Below are positions 16,576 to 25,391 of a stretch of DNA of 55,019 nt, piece after piece (within the stretch, counting starts at the first letter, position 1; every line of letters starts with the position of its first letter). This DNA is from an uncultured Ruminococcus sp. (GTDB taxonomy: Bacteria; Bacillota; Clostridia; Oscillospirales; Ruminococcaceae). Location of the stretch: the NCBI GenBank assembly GCA_902800795.1, contig CADCFQ010000017.1, positions 1 to 55,019 on the forward strand, written 5' to 3'. The position numbers and the translations under genes are program-made. Under the pieces are notes generated by a model, which saw only the letters and a list, made by a program, of their open reading frames with translations, was not told where the DNA came from and ran no database searches.

Positions 16576-17484
16576 ATGCCGATCAGAGTTAAAGAAAGCA
16601 TTTCAGCAGTTGAAAAGCTGCGCAAGGAAAACATATTCGCAATGACAAATGAGAGAGCGATACATCAGGATATCAGAGAGCTGAATATAGCTGTACTCAA
16701 TCTCATGCCTGACAAGGAAGAGACCGAGCAGCAGCTGCTTCGTCTGCTGTCAAACTCGCCGCTGCAGATCGAGGTGACGTTCATAAGGCTGGTCACCCAC
16801 AAGTATAAAAATACTCCGGCGATCTATCTTCTGAAAAACTACCGTCCGTTTTATGAGATCGAAAACAAGTATTTCGACGGTCTGATAATCACCGGTGCAC
16901 CTGTGGAAAAGCTGGGCTTTGAGGATGTTGATTACTGGGGAGAGTTCACTTCTATCCTGGAGTGGGCAAGGATCCATGTTACATCCACGCTTTATCTCAG
17001 CTGGGCAGCGCAGGCAGGCATCTATTATCATTACGGTATCACAAAGAAAGATCTCGACAGTAAGCTCTCGGGCGTATTTGAACACGTGGTAAAGAGTCGT
17101 AACAATGAGCTGGTAAGAGGATTTGACAAGCATTTCTATGCACCTCATTCCACCTATTCCAGCCTTGATGCAGAGGCGCTTGAAAAGACCGAGGGTCTTG
17201 AAGTAATAGCGTCATCTGACAGAGCAGGCGCATATATAATCTCGGACGGCGGCAGCAACATTTTTGTTGACGGTCATCCAGAGTATGATATAGATCGTCT
17301 TGCCTTTGAGTACGAACGTGACAAAGAGCGGGGCCTTGATCCGCAGATACCGGAAAACTATTTCCCGGATGACGACCCCGAAAAGACACCTGTCAGCCGC
17401 TGGCATTCAGCTTCATCTCTTCTGTTCTCTAACTGGCTCAATTATTTTGTATATCAGATCACGCCTTATGATTTCGGCAAATGA
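16576..17484 (+). CDS. metA: Homoserine O-acetyltransferase, MetA family, Ser at nucleophile position
   Basis: 302 residues, full family length. MetA transfers an acyl group to homoserine, the committed step of methionine synthesis. E111 in GAPVEKL marks acetyl-CoA users (succinyl enzymes such as E. coli have Gly there), so the product should be O-acetylhomoserine, the substrate of the MetY enzymes in this window. H234 and E236 (DGHPEYD) of the triad and K47 are present. The residue matching the catalytic Cys142 is Ser142 (codon AGC) in STLYLSWAAQAG. Strong AAGGAGGG site. It could be a serine-nucleophile variant, a weakened enzyme or a sequence error. Confidence 0.88.
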   Translation: MPIRVKESISAVEKLRKENIFAMTNERAIHQDIRELNIAVLNLMPDKEETEQQLLRLLSNSPLQIEVTFIRLVTHKYKNTPAIYLLKNYRPFYEIENKYFDGLIITGAPVEKLGFEDVDYWGEFTSILEWARIHVTSTLYLSWAAQAGIYYHYGITKKDLDSKLSGVFEHVVKSRNNELVRGFDKHFYAPHSTYSSLDAEALEKTEGLEVIASSDRAGAYIISDGGSNIFVDGHPEYDIDRLAFEYERDKERGLDPQIPENYFPDDDPEKTPVSRWHSASSLLFSNWLNYFVYQITPYDFGK

Positions 17485-17508
17485 ATGATAAATAATGTTA
17501 GGATATAG

Positions 17509-17540
17509 AAAAAGCCTGCCATAAATTGTGGCAGGCTTTT
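17509..17540. terminator. Terminator after metA, bidirectional
   Basis: AAAAGCCTGCCA pairs perfectly with TGGCAGGCTTTT around a 7-nt loop; U-tract on the plus strand, 25 bp after the metA stop. Confidence 0.9.
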
Positions 17541-17547
17541 CGCATAA

Positions 17548-17573
17548 TAAAAACCCCCGGTTCATCCGGGGGT
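17548..17573 (-). terminator. Terminator of murA
   Basis: ACCCCCGG/CCGGGGGT stem with 5-nt loop. Read on the minus strand it is followed by TTTTATTA, 12 bp beyond the murA stop. Confidence 0.88.
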
Positions 17574-17585
17574 CAAATCGTCTTA

Positions 17586-18872
17586 TCAGCCGCTCATCTG
17601 CATTGATGATGCTTCGGGGATATGAACTCTCTTGATGTCAGCTCCGAGTCCTCTGAGCTTTTCATCTATCTTTTCATAGCCTCTCTCGATGTAATGGATA
17701 TTATCGATCTCTGTAACGCCTTTAGCTGCGAGACCTGCGATAACAAGTGCAGCGCCGGCTCTGAGGTCAGTTGCGGAAACGGGAGCACCCTTGAGTTCCT
17801 CAACGCCCTGGATAACAGCGACCTTACCGTCTACGGATATGTCTGCGCCCATTCTTCTGAGCTCTGCTACATATCTGAATCTGTTATCGAAAATATCATC
17901 TGTTACAATGCTTGTGCCGTCAGCTGTTGTCAGGAAAGTCGAGAACTGAGGCTGCATATCGGTAGGGAATCCGGGATGCGGCATAGTCTTGATAGAGGTC
18001 TTCATTATAGGACCGTCGACCCAGACGTGAACGCTCTCGTCATTCTCTACAACATTAACTCCGCATTTTCTGAGCTTTGCGGTTATAGACTCAAGATGCT
18101 TTGGTATAACGTTAGCAACTACAACATCGCCCTTGGTAGCAGCGGCAGCGACCATATAAGTGCCTGCCTCTATCTGATCCGGGATAGTTGCATAGGTAAC
18201 ACCGTGAAGATAATTAACGCCTCTTACCTTGATAACGTCTGTACCTGCGCCTCTGATATCGGCTCCCATAGAGTTGAGGAAGTTTGCCAGGTCAACTATA
18301 TGCGGCTCCTTAGCAGCGTTCTCAATGATAGTCAGGCCCTTTGCCTTAACAGAAGCAAAGATCGCATTCATAGTAGCGCCGACTGTTACAAAATCAAAAT
18401 AGATCTGATTACCAACGAGCTCTTCGGCATAAACGTGGTTTGCGCCGTTTACGATCTCATCGTGTGCTCCGAGAGCCTTGAATGCTTTAAGATGCTGGTC
18501 GATCGGTCTGTCACCGAGATCACATCCGCCCGGCATAGGTACGAAGGCATCGTGGAATCTTCCGAGAAGAGTTCCCAGAAAATAGCAGGAGGCTCTCATA
18601 GTTCTTGCCAGCTCATAAGGCACCTCGGGCTTAACGATGCCCTTGGTATCAAATCTTATAGTGTTTCTGTCTAATAGTTTAACATCTGCGCCCATTTCAC
18701 GCAGGATGGTCATGCACTTAGTTATATCACTTATCTCGGGTACATTTTCAAGAATACAAGGCTCATCGCAAAGTATAGTTGCTGCGACAAGTGCAACTGC
18801 GGCATTTTTAGCGCCGCTCACCTGAACAGTACCCTTCAGCGGTTTTCCGCCGTTTATTACAAACTTCTCCAA
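17586..18872 (-). CDS. murA: UDP-N-acetylglucosamine 1-carboxyvinyltransferase
   Basis: 428 residues, complete. Transfers enolpyruvyl from phosphoenolpyruvate to UDP-GlcNAc, the first committed step of peptidoglycan synthesis. The substrate loop GGKPLKGTVQVSGAKNAA opens the protein, and the loop cysteine C117 (MPGGCDLGDRP), the residue alkylated by fosfomycin, is present. TTG start chosen: AAGGAG is 9 nt upstream and the family N-terminus fits. Transcribed alone from an extended -10 promoter. Confidence 0.95.
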   Translation of the reverse strand: MEKFVINGGKPLKGTVQVSGAKNAAVALVAATILCDEPCILENVPEISDITKCMTILREMGADVKLLDRNTIRFDTKGIVKPEVPYELARTMRASCYFLGTLLGRFHDAFVPMPGGCDLGDRPIDQHLKAFKALGAHDEIVNGANHVYAEELVGNQIYFDFVTVGATMNAIFASVKAKGLTIIENAAKEPHIVDLANFLNSMGADIRGAGTDVIKVRGVNYLHGVTYATIPDQIEAGTYMVAAAATKGDVVVANVIPKHLESITAKLRKCGVNVVENDESVHVWVDGPIMKTSIKTMPHPGFPTDMQPQFSTFLTTADGTSIVTDDIFDNRFRYVAELRRMGADISVDGKVAVIQGVEELKGAPVSATDLRAGAALVIAGLAAKGVTEIDNIHYIERGYEKIDEKLRGLGADIKRVHIPEASSMQMSG

Positions 18873-18930
18873 GCTTACACACTCCTTAAAGGATAGCCGA
18901 TTCTCTGTTTTCTCTTTTCGGCCTCATAGT

Positions 18931-18936
18931 ATTATA
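18931..18936 (-). promoter_or_regulatory. Extended -10 element of murA
   Basis: On the minus strand TGGTATAAT, i.e. TGN plus perfect TATAAT. The -35 region (about 18954-18959) is a poor match, usual for extended -10 promoters. Confidence 0.65.
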
Positions 18937-18943
18937 CCACATA

Positions 18944-18967
18944 ATAACCATTTTTAAAAGTGGTTAT
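18944..18967. promoter_or_regulatory. 24-bp imperfect palindrome at the murA -35 region
   Basis: ATAACCA (18944-18950) and TGGTTAT (18961-18967) flank TTTTTAAAAG, itself nearly symmetric; two mismatches overall. Position over the -35 region suggests an operator. The regulator is not identifiable. Confidence 0.45.
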
Positions 18968-19277
18968 GAAAAAATTCAACGTTTTGATCAAAATTAACGA
19001 ACTATAACCGATATTTATATATATCATAGCTCGAAAACCCGAATTTAAGTCTCAAAAAACACGAACACTTGTTCACACTTTGCAGCCCTAAAACGAACCA
19101 CAAATATATTTTAGCACACTGTTTTAAAAAAATCAATAGCTATTTGCAGATTTTTCACAAGAAATCGACATTTTTTGATAAATATTTTTGCAAAAGTTAC
19201 AGCACGGTTACGAGTGTCCAAAAAAGCGGACTTTATTGTAATTTCTCTGTAATTTTTAAGTACAATATTTTTCTCAC

Positions 19278-19306
19278 TTGACGAAATGTTCATATAATGA
19301 TATACT
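19278..19306 (+). promoter_or_regulatory. Promoter of the NusG-II domain gene
   Basis: TTGACG, 17-bp spacer, TATACT; about 45 nt of leader. Confidence 0.75.
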
Positions 19307-19356
19307 GTTTACAGTCGTTTTTTGAGCTGTTTTTCTTAAAAGTGAGGTGAAGCGAT

Positions 19357-19734
19357 TTGAAAAAGGTTTTGAAAAAGAATATTTTTTGGATCGCTGTTTT
19401 TTCTTTGCTGGTAATAGTCTGTCTGGCTGTTATTCTGCTGCAAAGGTTCACAAAAGAGAAGCTGTGCGCCGAGATCTACAGCGAAGGAAAGCTTATAAGA
19501 ACCATCGACGATCTTGATCCCGGGAAGCCCTACAGCTTCGATGTTAAAACGAGTCTCGGGACAAACACTGTACGTGTTGAGAAAGGCTCTGTTTCGGTGA
19601 GCGGCTCTGACTGCAAAAACAAGATCTGTGTTTATCACGGAAAGATATCCAAAGCCGGTGAGTCTATCATCTGTGCTCCTCATAAGCTTATAATCCGCAT
19701 CACAGGCTCCTCCGGCCCTGATGCTGTTGTATGA
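19357..19734 (+). CDS. NusG domain II-containing membrane-anchored protein
   Basis: 125 residues; TTG start with AGTGAGGTGA six bases upstream. One N-terminal membrane helix (about 9-29), then an extracytoplasmic NusG-II domain with CKNKICVYHGKIS and IICAPHKL motifs. Function of the family is unknown; it is commonly found beside the Gx transporter gene, as here. Confidence 0.8.
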   Translation: MKKVLKKNIFWIAVFSLLVIVCLAVILLQRFTKEKLCAEIYSEGKLIRTIDDLDPGKPYSFDVKTSLGTNTVRVEKGSVSVSGSDCKNKICVYHGKISKAGESIICAPHKLIIRITGSSGPDAVV

Positions 19735-19744
19735 GAGGTGGCCT

Positions 19745-20257
19745 ATGAGAGTTTCGGTAAAACAGATCACTATGATCGGTATCTTTGCGGCGCTTTCACT
19801 TATAATCTTCATGGTCGAAGCCGAGCTGCCTGTTTTTGAGGGCGGCGGGATAAAGCTGGGACTTGCGAATATCGTCACCCTTTGCGCTATGAAGCTTCTT
19901 GGCCGCAAAGAGGCAGGTGCTGTTCTTGCTGTCAGGGTCTTGCTGGCTTCAGTTTTTTGCGGCTCTGCTATAAGCCTGATCTTTTCTGCAAGCGGAGCGT
20001 TTCTTGCGTATACTGTTATGTGCCTGCTCATAGGAAGGCTGGATGACAGACAGCTCTGGGTCGTTTCTGTCTTCGGAGCCATCGGCCATAATCTCGGCCA
20101 GACCTTCGCTGCATATTTCGTTTGCGGGTCGGCTATAGCATTCTCTATGCTGCCTTATCTTTTGATAAGCGCTGTAATTACAGGAGCACTTGTGGGTATA
20201 GTTTCGATGAAGCTGGTTTCTTCACCGCTAAGGCGCTTTTCTATGGCAAAAAAGTGA
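19745..20257 (+). CDS. Gx transporter family protein (heptaprenyl diphosphate synthase component I-like)
   Basis: 170 residues from ATG 19745 (GAGAGGTGG upstream; an earlier in-frame ATG at 19721 overlaps the preceding gene). Hydrophobic with about five helices, ECF S-component-like, with GGGIKLGLANIVTL near residue 30. The 'component I' name is historical; the fold suggests a small-molecule transporter, substrate unknown. 11 bp after the NusG-II gene, so one operon. Confidence 0.8.
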   Translation: MRVSVKQITMIGIFAALSLIIFMVEAELPVFEGGGIKLGLANIVTLCAMKLLGRKEAGAVLAVRVLLASVFCGSAISLIFSASGAFLAYTVMCLLIGRLDDRQLWVVSVFGAIGHNLGQTFAAYFVCGSAIAFSMLPYLLISAVITGALVGIVSMKLVSSPLRRFSMAKK

Positions 20258-20324
20258 TATTGTGCAAAAGGGTAGTGCCTTGATGTTATAATGTGTTAAA
20301 AATGTAAAAATGTTTGTGCTGTGC

Positions 20325-20353
20325 TTGCAATTTATATAGAAATATGCTATAAT
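20325..20353 (+). promoter_or_regulatory. Promoter of the ruvCAB operon
   Basis: TTGCAA, 17-bp spacer, TATAAT preceded by TGC (extended -10). Leader of about 63 nt. Confidence 0.8.
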
Positions 20354-20422
20354 AAATTGTTAATTGGAGCAAAGGCTTGGAGCCTGTTTTTATTGGTCTG
20401 TTCTTGCAGCGGAGGTCGGTTT

Positions 20423-20920
20423 ATGAGGATCCTTGGGATAGATCCCGGCTATGCTATCGTCGGGTACGGGATACTTGATTATGAACACGGAGCTTTCAGT
20501 GTTGTCGGCTTCGGTGCGATAACGACACCTGCTGATCTGGCTTTTGAGAAAAGGCTGAAAATGATCTATGACGATATGACCGAGATCATTCACACCTATA
20601 AGCCTGATGAGATGGGGATAGAGAAGCTTTTTTTCAATACTAATGAGAAAACTGCCATAGATGTCGCCCAGGCAAGAGGGGTGACGCTTCTCCCGGCGAT
20701 AATGCAGAATATCCCGATCTATGAGTATACACCGCTTCAGGTCAAGTCCTCGATAGTCGGCTATGGCAGAGCTGAAAAGAAACAGGTCCAGGAAATGACA
20801 AAAACGATGCTCCACCTTAAAGAGATACCAAAGCCCGATGATACGGCTGATGCAGTTGCTATCGCAATAACCCACGGGCTAAGCATAAACACCAGAAGAG
20901 TAATGGGCAAGCTTAAATAA
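20423..20920 (+). CDS. ruvC: Crossover junction endodeoxyribonuclease RuvC
   Basis: 165 residues from ATG 20423 (GGAGGTCGG upstream); the longer in-frame opening at 20321 lies over the promoter. Resolves Holliday junctions. Active-site acids visible: D7 in GIDPG, E68 in GIEKLFF, and the C-terminal DDTADA pair. Followed 12 bp later by ruvA and then ruvB. Confidence 0.95.
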   Translation: MRILGIDPGYAIVGYGILDYEHGAFSVVGFGAITTPADLAFEKRLKMIYDDMTEIIHTYKPDEMGIEKLFFNTNEKTAIDVAQARGVTLLPAIMQNIPIYEYTPLQVKSSIVGYGRAEKKQVQEMTKTMLHLKEIPKPDDTADAVAIAITHGLSINTRRVMGKLK

Positions 20921-20932
20921 CAGGAGAAAACT

Positions 20933-21535
20933 ATGATATATTCCGTAAGAGGAAAGCTTATATATTCGCAGAATGAAACTGTCGTTGTGGAATGTGCAGG
21001 CGTAGGATATGAATGTCGTACCTCTTTTTCAACGATACAGGCTGTTGCAGGCATGGAAGAAGTGATGCTCTATACGCACCTCTCTGTCAGGGAGGATGCT
21101 GTTGAGCTTTTCGGATTTGCGACAAAGGAAGAGCTTAAAAGCTTTCGTATGCTGATAGGCGTTTCAGGTGTCGGCCCCAAGGCTGCTATCTCGATACTGT
21201 CGTCCTGTACTCCGTCACAGTTTGCGCTGGCTGTTGCAACAGGTGACAGCGCATCGTTCACAAAGATCAAGGGTATAGGCGCCAAGACTGCACAGAGAAT
21301 AGTTCTGGAGCTTAAAGACAAAGTCGCAAAGGAGAACACTATCTCCGTCAGAGGAGATGCCGGTTTTGCCGTGTCTCCTGCTGCTGCGGACAATGTCAAA
21401 GAAGCGCTGACGGCTCTTGTTGTGCTCGGCTATTCCGACAGCGAAGCTTCTTCGGCGGTATCAAAGCTTGATCCGACGCTCCCGACAGAGGAGCTTATAA
21501 AGAAGGCTCTAATGAGCCTTGCAAGATTCAGATGA
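20933..21535 (+). CDS. ruvA: Holliday junction branch migration protein RuvA
   Basis: 200 residues. Binds the four-way junction as a tetramer and loads RuvB. OB-fold start (MIYSVRGKLI), helix-hairpin-helix repeats (LIGVSGVGPKAAISIL and IKGIGAKTAQRIVLELKDK), flexible linker and a C-terminal RuvB-binding three-helix domain (about 155-200). CAGGAG upstream. Confidence 0.95.
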   Translation: MIYSVRGKLIYSQNETVVVECAGVGYECRTSFSTIQAVAGMEEVMLYTHLSVREDAVELFGFATKEELKSFRMLIGVSGVGPKAAISILSSCTPSQFALAVATGDSASFTKIKGIGAKTAQRIVLELKDKVAKENTISVRGDAGFAVSPAAADNVKEALTALVVLGYSDSEASSAVSKLDPTLPTEELIKKALMSLARFR

Positions 21536-21553
21536 TTTGAACGGGAAGGAGGA

Positions 21554-21568
21554 TATGCTTCCTGAGTG
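21554..21568 (+). other. Candidate 4-codon leader minigene before ruvB
   Basis: ATG-CTT-CCT-GAG-TGA directly after the best ribosome site in the area (GGAAGGAGG, 21544-21552). The real ruvB start at 21585 has no clear site of its own, and an in-frame TGA (21567-21569) blocks any earlier start. Ribosomes may load here and reinitiate 16 nt downstream. GGAAG and CTTCC could also pair. Confidence 0.35.
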
Positions 21569-21584
21569 AAGCGTCAGACCTGAT

Positions 21585-22622
21585 ATGATAGAAAAAGGCG
21601 AATTCGATATTGAACGGATCGTAACTCCGAAAGAGACCGTTTCAGAGACTACAGATGACTTTGAAGTGAACCTGCGCCCTGTCACTCTTGATGAGTACAT
21701 AGGCCAGGATAAGGTCAAGGAGAATATGAAGATATATATTCAGGCGGCCAAGAACAGAGGCGACAGCCTGGATCATGTTTTGCTTTACGGCCCTCCCGGC
21801 CTCGGCAAGACAACTCTTTCTGCGATCATCGCTCATGAGATGGGCGTAAATATCCGCATAACCTCCGGCCCTGCTATTGAAAAGCCCGGTGACCTTGCGG
21901 CTTTGCTTACAAACCTTGAAAAAGGCGATGTGCTTTTCATCGATGAGATACACAGGCTTTCACGTCAGGTGGAAGAGGTGCTTTATCCGGCGCTTGAAGA
22001 TTATGCGCTCGATATAATCATGGGAAAAGGCCCTGCGGCAAGATCAATAAGGATAGAGCTCAATAAGTTTACGCTTATCGGTGCCACAACAAGAGCAGGC
22101 CTTTTGTCTGCTCCTTTGCGTGACCGCTTCGGCGTTATCCAGAGGCTTGGCCTTTACACAACAGAGCAGCTTTCTGATATCGTCAAGCGCTCCGCTATCA
22201 TCTTAGGTGTTGCCTGTGATGACAAGGGCGCCGAGGAGATAGCCAAGCGCTCGAGAGGTACTCCTCGAATCGCTAACCGTTTCTTGAAACGTGTCAGGGA
22301 CTTTGCTGAGGTAATGGGCGACGGCATCATAACCGAGGAGATAGCAAAGATCGCTCTTAACCGTATGGAAGTCGATAAGCTCGGTCTTGATAAGCTGGAT
22401 AAGAGACTTCTGAATATGATAATCAAGGGCTATAACGGCGGACCTGTTGGTCTTGAAACGCTGGCGGCGGCAATAGGCGAGGACTCTGTAACGATCGAAG
22501 ATGTCTGCGAGCCCTATCTTATGCAGCTGGGATTCATCTCTAAGACTCCCAGAGGAAGGGTCGCAACACAGCTTGCTTATGACCACTTGGGAATACTTAG
22601 AGACGGTCAGACACACCTGTGA
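21585..22622 (+). CDS. ruvB: Holliday junction branch migration ATPase RuvB
   Basis: 345 residues. AAA+ motor: Walker [10 protein letters not shown], Walker B FIDEIH, sensor GATTRAGLL, arginine finger region LRDRFG, and a C-terminal winged-helix domain. Drives branch migration with RuvA. Start ATG 21585 is the only in-frame option after the preceding stop. Confidence 0.95.
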   Translation: MIEKGEFDIERIVTPKETVSETTDDFEVNLRPVTLDEYIGQDKVKENMKIYIQAAKNRGDSLDHVLLYGPPGLGKTTLSAIIAHEMGVNIRITSGPAIEKPGDLAALLTNLEKGDVLFIDEIHRLSRQVEEVLYPALEDYALDIIMGKGPAARSIRIELNKFTLIGATTRAGLLSAPLRDRFGVIQRLGLYTTEQLSDIVKRSAIILGVACDDKGAEEIAKRSRGTPRIANRFLKRVRDFAEVMGDGIITEEIAKIALNRMEVDKLGLDKLDKRLLNMIIKGYNGGPVGLETLAAAIGEDSVTIEDVCEPYLMQLGFISKTPRGRVATQLAYDHLGILRDGQTHL

Positions 22623-22675
22623 TAGAAGGCTGACCTGTAATTAAATGATAAATATTATGAAGGAGATAGTTTTTA

Positions 22676-24022
22676 ATGGGAAGATTATTCGGCACAGACG
22701 GAGCCAGAGGAGTTGCTATAACAGAGCTTACCTGTGAGATGGCAATGAAGATAGGAAGAGCAGCAGCGCTTGTTCTTTCCAAGGGCAAAGAGGGTAAAGC
22801 GAAGATAATAATCGGAAAGGATACAAGGATATCCAGCGATGTTCTGGAAGCAGCTCTTGTTTCGGGTATCTGCTCGGTGGGCGCTGACGCTTATATCCTT
22901 GGAGTTATACCTACTCCTGCGGTTGCGCTTCTGGTCAATAAATACGAGGCTGATGCAGGTGTAATGATATCAGCTTCTCACAATTCTGTTGAGTTCAACG
23001 GTATCAAGCTTTTCTCCGGAAGCGGCTTCAAGCTTCCCGACAGTGTAGAAGCAGAGATAGAGGAGCTTATTCTTGACAGACCCGATGACATCACTCTTTG
23101 CAGCGGAACAGAGATAGGCCGTGTTTATTATGAGAAAGATGCTGTCTGGGATTATGTGAGACATATAATGAAGTCCAGCCCTTCTGATTTCAAGGGCATC
23201 AAGGTAGCCCTTGACTGTGCAAACGGTTCGGCTTCCGTGTGCGCCCAGAAGATCTTTGAGGGCCTGGGTGCCAAGTGCGTAATGATTAACGATAAGCCTG
23301 ACGGCACGAATATCAACAAGAACTGCGGTTCTACCCATATCGAGGGACTTCAGAAAACTGTTATAGAAAACCACTGCGATGTTGGTCTTGCCTTTGACGG
23401 CGATGCCGACAGATGTCTTGCTGTGGATGAGAACGGTGAGCTTATCGACGGCGACAAGCTGCTGGCTATCTTCTCGAACTATATGAAGGAGCTTGGTCTG
23501 TTAAAGAATAATGCCTGTGTGGTAACAGTAATGACCAACCTTGGTTTCTTTAAGTTTGCCAAGGAGAACAATGTTGTTGTGGCTACCACAAAGGTGGGCG
23601 ACAGATATGTCCTTGAAGAGATGCAGAAGGGCGGATATAATCTTGGCGGCGAGCAGTCCGGACACATTATCATGCTTGATTTTGCTAACACCGGTGACGG
23701 CGAACTGACAGGAACAAAGCTGCTCACTGTTATGAGCTACACTAAGAAAAAGGCAAGCGAGCTTGCCGGCTGTATGGAGACCTATCCCCAGGTGCTCGTA
23801 AACGTTAGGATAACACCTGACAAAAAGGGCAAGTGGGAAAAGGATGAGGCTGTTCTTGCTGCTATCCAGGAATACTCTGATAAGCTTGGCTCCGAGGGAA
23901 GGATACTTGTACGTGAGTCCGGTACCGAACCTCTTGTAAGAGTTATGATCGAGGGCAAAAAAACAGGTGTTATCACCGAATATGCCAACAATATCGCAAA
24001 GCTTGTTGAGGAAATGAAATAA
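22676..24022 (+). CDS. glmM: Phosphoglucosamine mutase
   Basis: 448 residues. Interconverts glucosamine-6-phosphate and glucosamine-1-phosphate on the way to UDP-GlcNAc, the MurA substrate. GTDGARG at the N-terminus, catalytic phosphoserine loop ISASHNS (about residue 100), metal loop DGDADR (about 242-247), and sugar loop GGEQSGH. AAGGAGAT upstream. Its stop overlaps the next gene's start. Confidence 0.95.
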   Translation: MGRLFGTDGARGVAITELTCEMAMKIGRAAALVLSKGKEGKAKIIIGKDTRISSDVLEAALVSGICSVGADAYILGVIPTPAVALLVNKYEADAGVMISASHNSVEFNGIKLFSGSGFKLPDSVEAEIEELILDRPDDITLCSGTEIGRVYYEKDAVWDYVRHIMKSSPSDFKGIKVALDCANGSASVCAQKIFEGLGAKCVMINDKPDGTNINKNCGSTHIEGLQKTVIENHCDVGLAFDGDADRCLAVDENGELIDGDKLLAIFSNYMKELGLLKNNACVVTVMTNLGFFKFAKENNVVVATTKVGDRYVLEEMQKGGYNLGGEQSGHIIMLDFANTGDGELTGTKLLTVMSYTKKKASELAGCMETYPQVLVNVRITPDKKGKWEKDEAVLAAIQEYSDKLGSEGRILVRESGTEPLVRVMIEGKKTGVITEYANNIAKLVEEMK

Positions 24023-24513
24023 TGAGATACTCCTTTTGTCCGGTCTGCGGAAAAAAACTGATCCATAAGCCCATAGGCGATGAGGGAGAGATACCTTTTT
24101 GCCAGGGCTGTGAGCGGCCGTGGTTCGATTCGTTTTATACCTGCGTTCTGTCTGTAGTTGTAAATGAGAACGACGAGGTGCTGCTTATCCGTCAGAGCTA
24201 TGGTGACACAGCAAAGTATGTAGGAGTTGCCGGCTTTATGAAGTGCGGAGAAAGCGCCGAGGATTCGGCTGTTCGTGAGATAAAGGAAGAAACAGGCCTT
24301 GAGAGCGGTGAGCTTTTAAACCTAGGAAGCATATTCTATGAAGCCAGAGATCAGCTGATGATCGGCTTTATGGCAAGAGTGAAAAAGAGCCAGCTCACAC
24401 TTTCATCAGAGGTCATCAGCGGTGAGTGGTTCACTGCCGATGAGGCGATCCGGAAAGTTAGGCCGGGCAGCATAATTCAGGAGCTTATCCGAAGAGCAAA
24501 GGAAAAGTTGTAA
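24022..24513 (+). CDS. Nudix hydrolase with N-terminal zinc ribbon
   Basis: 163 residues. Zinc ribbon CPVCG ... CQGC in the first 32 residues, then a Nudix domain whose box runs from GFMKCGE to REIKEETGLE (pattern GX5EX7REUXEEXGU). Resembles the C-terminal part of NADH pyrophosphatase, but lacks its N-terminal domain and is far shorter. Exact nucleotide substrate uncertain. One-base overlap with glmM and with the methyltransferase after it. Confidence 0.85.
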   Translation: MRYSFCPVCGKKLIHKPIGDEGEIPFCQGCERPWFDSFYTCVLSVVVNENDEVLLIRQSYGDTAKYVGVAGFMKCGESAEDSAVREIKEETGLESGELLNLGSIFYEARDQLMIGFMARVKKSQLTLSSEVISGEWFTADEAIRKVRPGSIIQELIRRAKEKL

Positions 24514-25376
24514 TGAGAATAGCAGAAAACTGGAAGGACTACCGGCTCCTCGATGCCACCGAGGGAATGAAGCTCGAGAGCTGGGGAGAACATCTGCTGG
24601 TCAGACCCGACCCGCAGATAATCTGGAAAAGTCCGGAGTATTCCGATAAATGGAACAAGGCAGACGGGGTTTATCACCGTTCGCAGAAAGGCGGCGGAAA
24701 CTGGGAGTTTCGCAGAAAGCTTCCCGAGAGCTGGAATATAAGCTATAAGGATTTGCGCTTTGTTATCAGACCCACAGGCTTCAAGCATACTGGGCTTTTC
24801 CCCGAGCAGGCTGTCAACTGGGATCTTATGAGCGGACTTATAAAGAATGCCGGAAGAGAGATAAATGTGCTCAACCTGTTTGCCTATACGGGCGGCGCAA
24901 CGCTTGCCTGTGCGGCAGCAGGCGCAAGGGTAGCACACGTTGATGCTTCAAAGGGAATGGTCGCCTGGGCAAGAGATAATGCAAGGGCATCAGGCCTTGA
25001 GGAAAAGCCCATCAGGTGGCTGGTGGATGACTGTGAAAAATTTGTAAGAAGAGAAATAAAAAGAGGCCGCAAGTATGACGCTGTCGTTATGGATCCCCCT
25101 TCCTACGGAAGAGGCCCCGGCGGCGAGGTCTGGAAGCTTGAGGATTGTGTTTACGATCTTGTGAAGCTTTGTGCAGGAGTTCTTAGCGACGATCCGCTGT
25201 TTTTCCTGCTTAACAGCTACACAACAGGGCTGTCACCCTCTGTTATGGCATATATCTTAGGTGACGTTATATGTAAGCAATACGGCGGCGAAGTGACTGC
25301 CGATGAGATAGGTCTCCCTGTTGAAGCTACAGGCAGATCTCTCCCGTGCGGTTCGACCGCTGTTTGGAAAAAATAA
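24513..25376 (+). CDS. Class I SAM-dependent rRNA methyltransferase (RlmI/RlmK-like)
   Basis: 287 residues. N-terminal beta-rich region, FKHTGLFPEQ motif before the Rossmann domain, SAM loop LNLFAYTGGATL (about 115-126), acidic loop VDASKG, and catalytic DPPSYGRG. Related to 23S rRNA m5C/m7G methyltransferases and the YwbD group. Target base not assignable from sequence. Start overlaps the Nudix stop. Confidence 0.82.
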   Translation: MRIAENWKDYRLLDATEGMKLESWGEHLLVRPDPQIIWKSPEYSDKWNKADGVYHRSQKGGGNWEFRRKLPESWNISYKDLRFVIRPTGFKHTGLFPEQAVNWDLMSGLIKNAGREINVLNLFAYTGGATLACAAAGARVAHVDASKGMVAWARDNARASGLEEKPIRWLVDDCEKFVRREIKRGRKYDAVVMDPPSYGRGPGGEVWKLEDCVYDLVKLCAGVLSDDPLFFLLNSYTTGLSPSVMAYILGDVICKQYGGEVTADEIGLPVEATGRSLPCGSTAVWKK

Positions 25377-25391
25377 CAGGAGGTTTTAAAA

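Larger units (their letters stand above)
18873..19356. other. AT-rich divergent intergenic region
   Basis: About 480 bp, very AT-rich, between murA and the NusG-II gene. It holds an extended -10 element and inverted repeat on the murA side and a sigma-A promoter on the other. A short plus-strand open frame in the middle (19069-19281) has no ribosome site and is rich in Phe/Lys/Ser, and I do not consider it a gene. Confidence 0.7.

Noticed and set aside
17622..18674. 350-residue plus-strand open frame
   Set aside because: It lies antisense to the intact murA gene, has no ribosome site, and its Cys/Ser-rich composition is a shadow of murA codons.
19069..19281. 70-residue open frame in the murA upstream region
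   Set aside because: No ribosome site, AT-driven composition, and it overlaps the promoter of the NusG-II gene.
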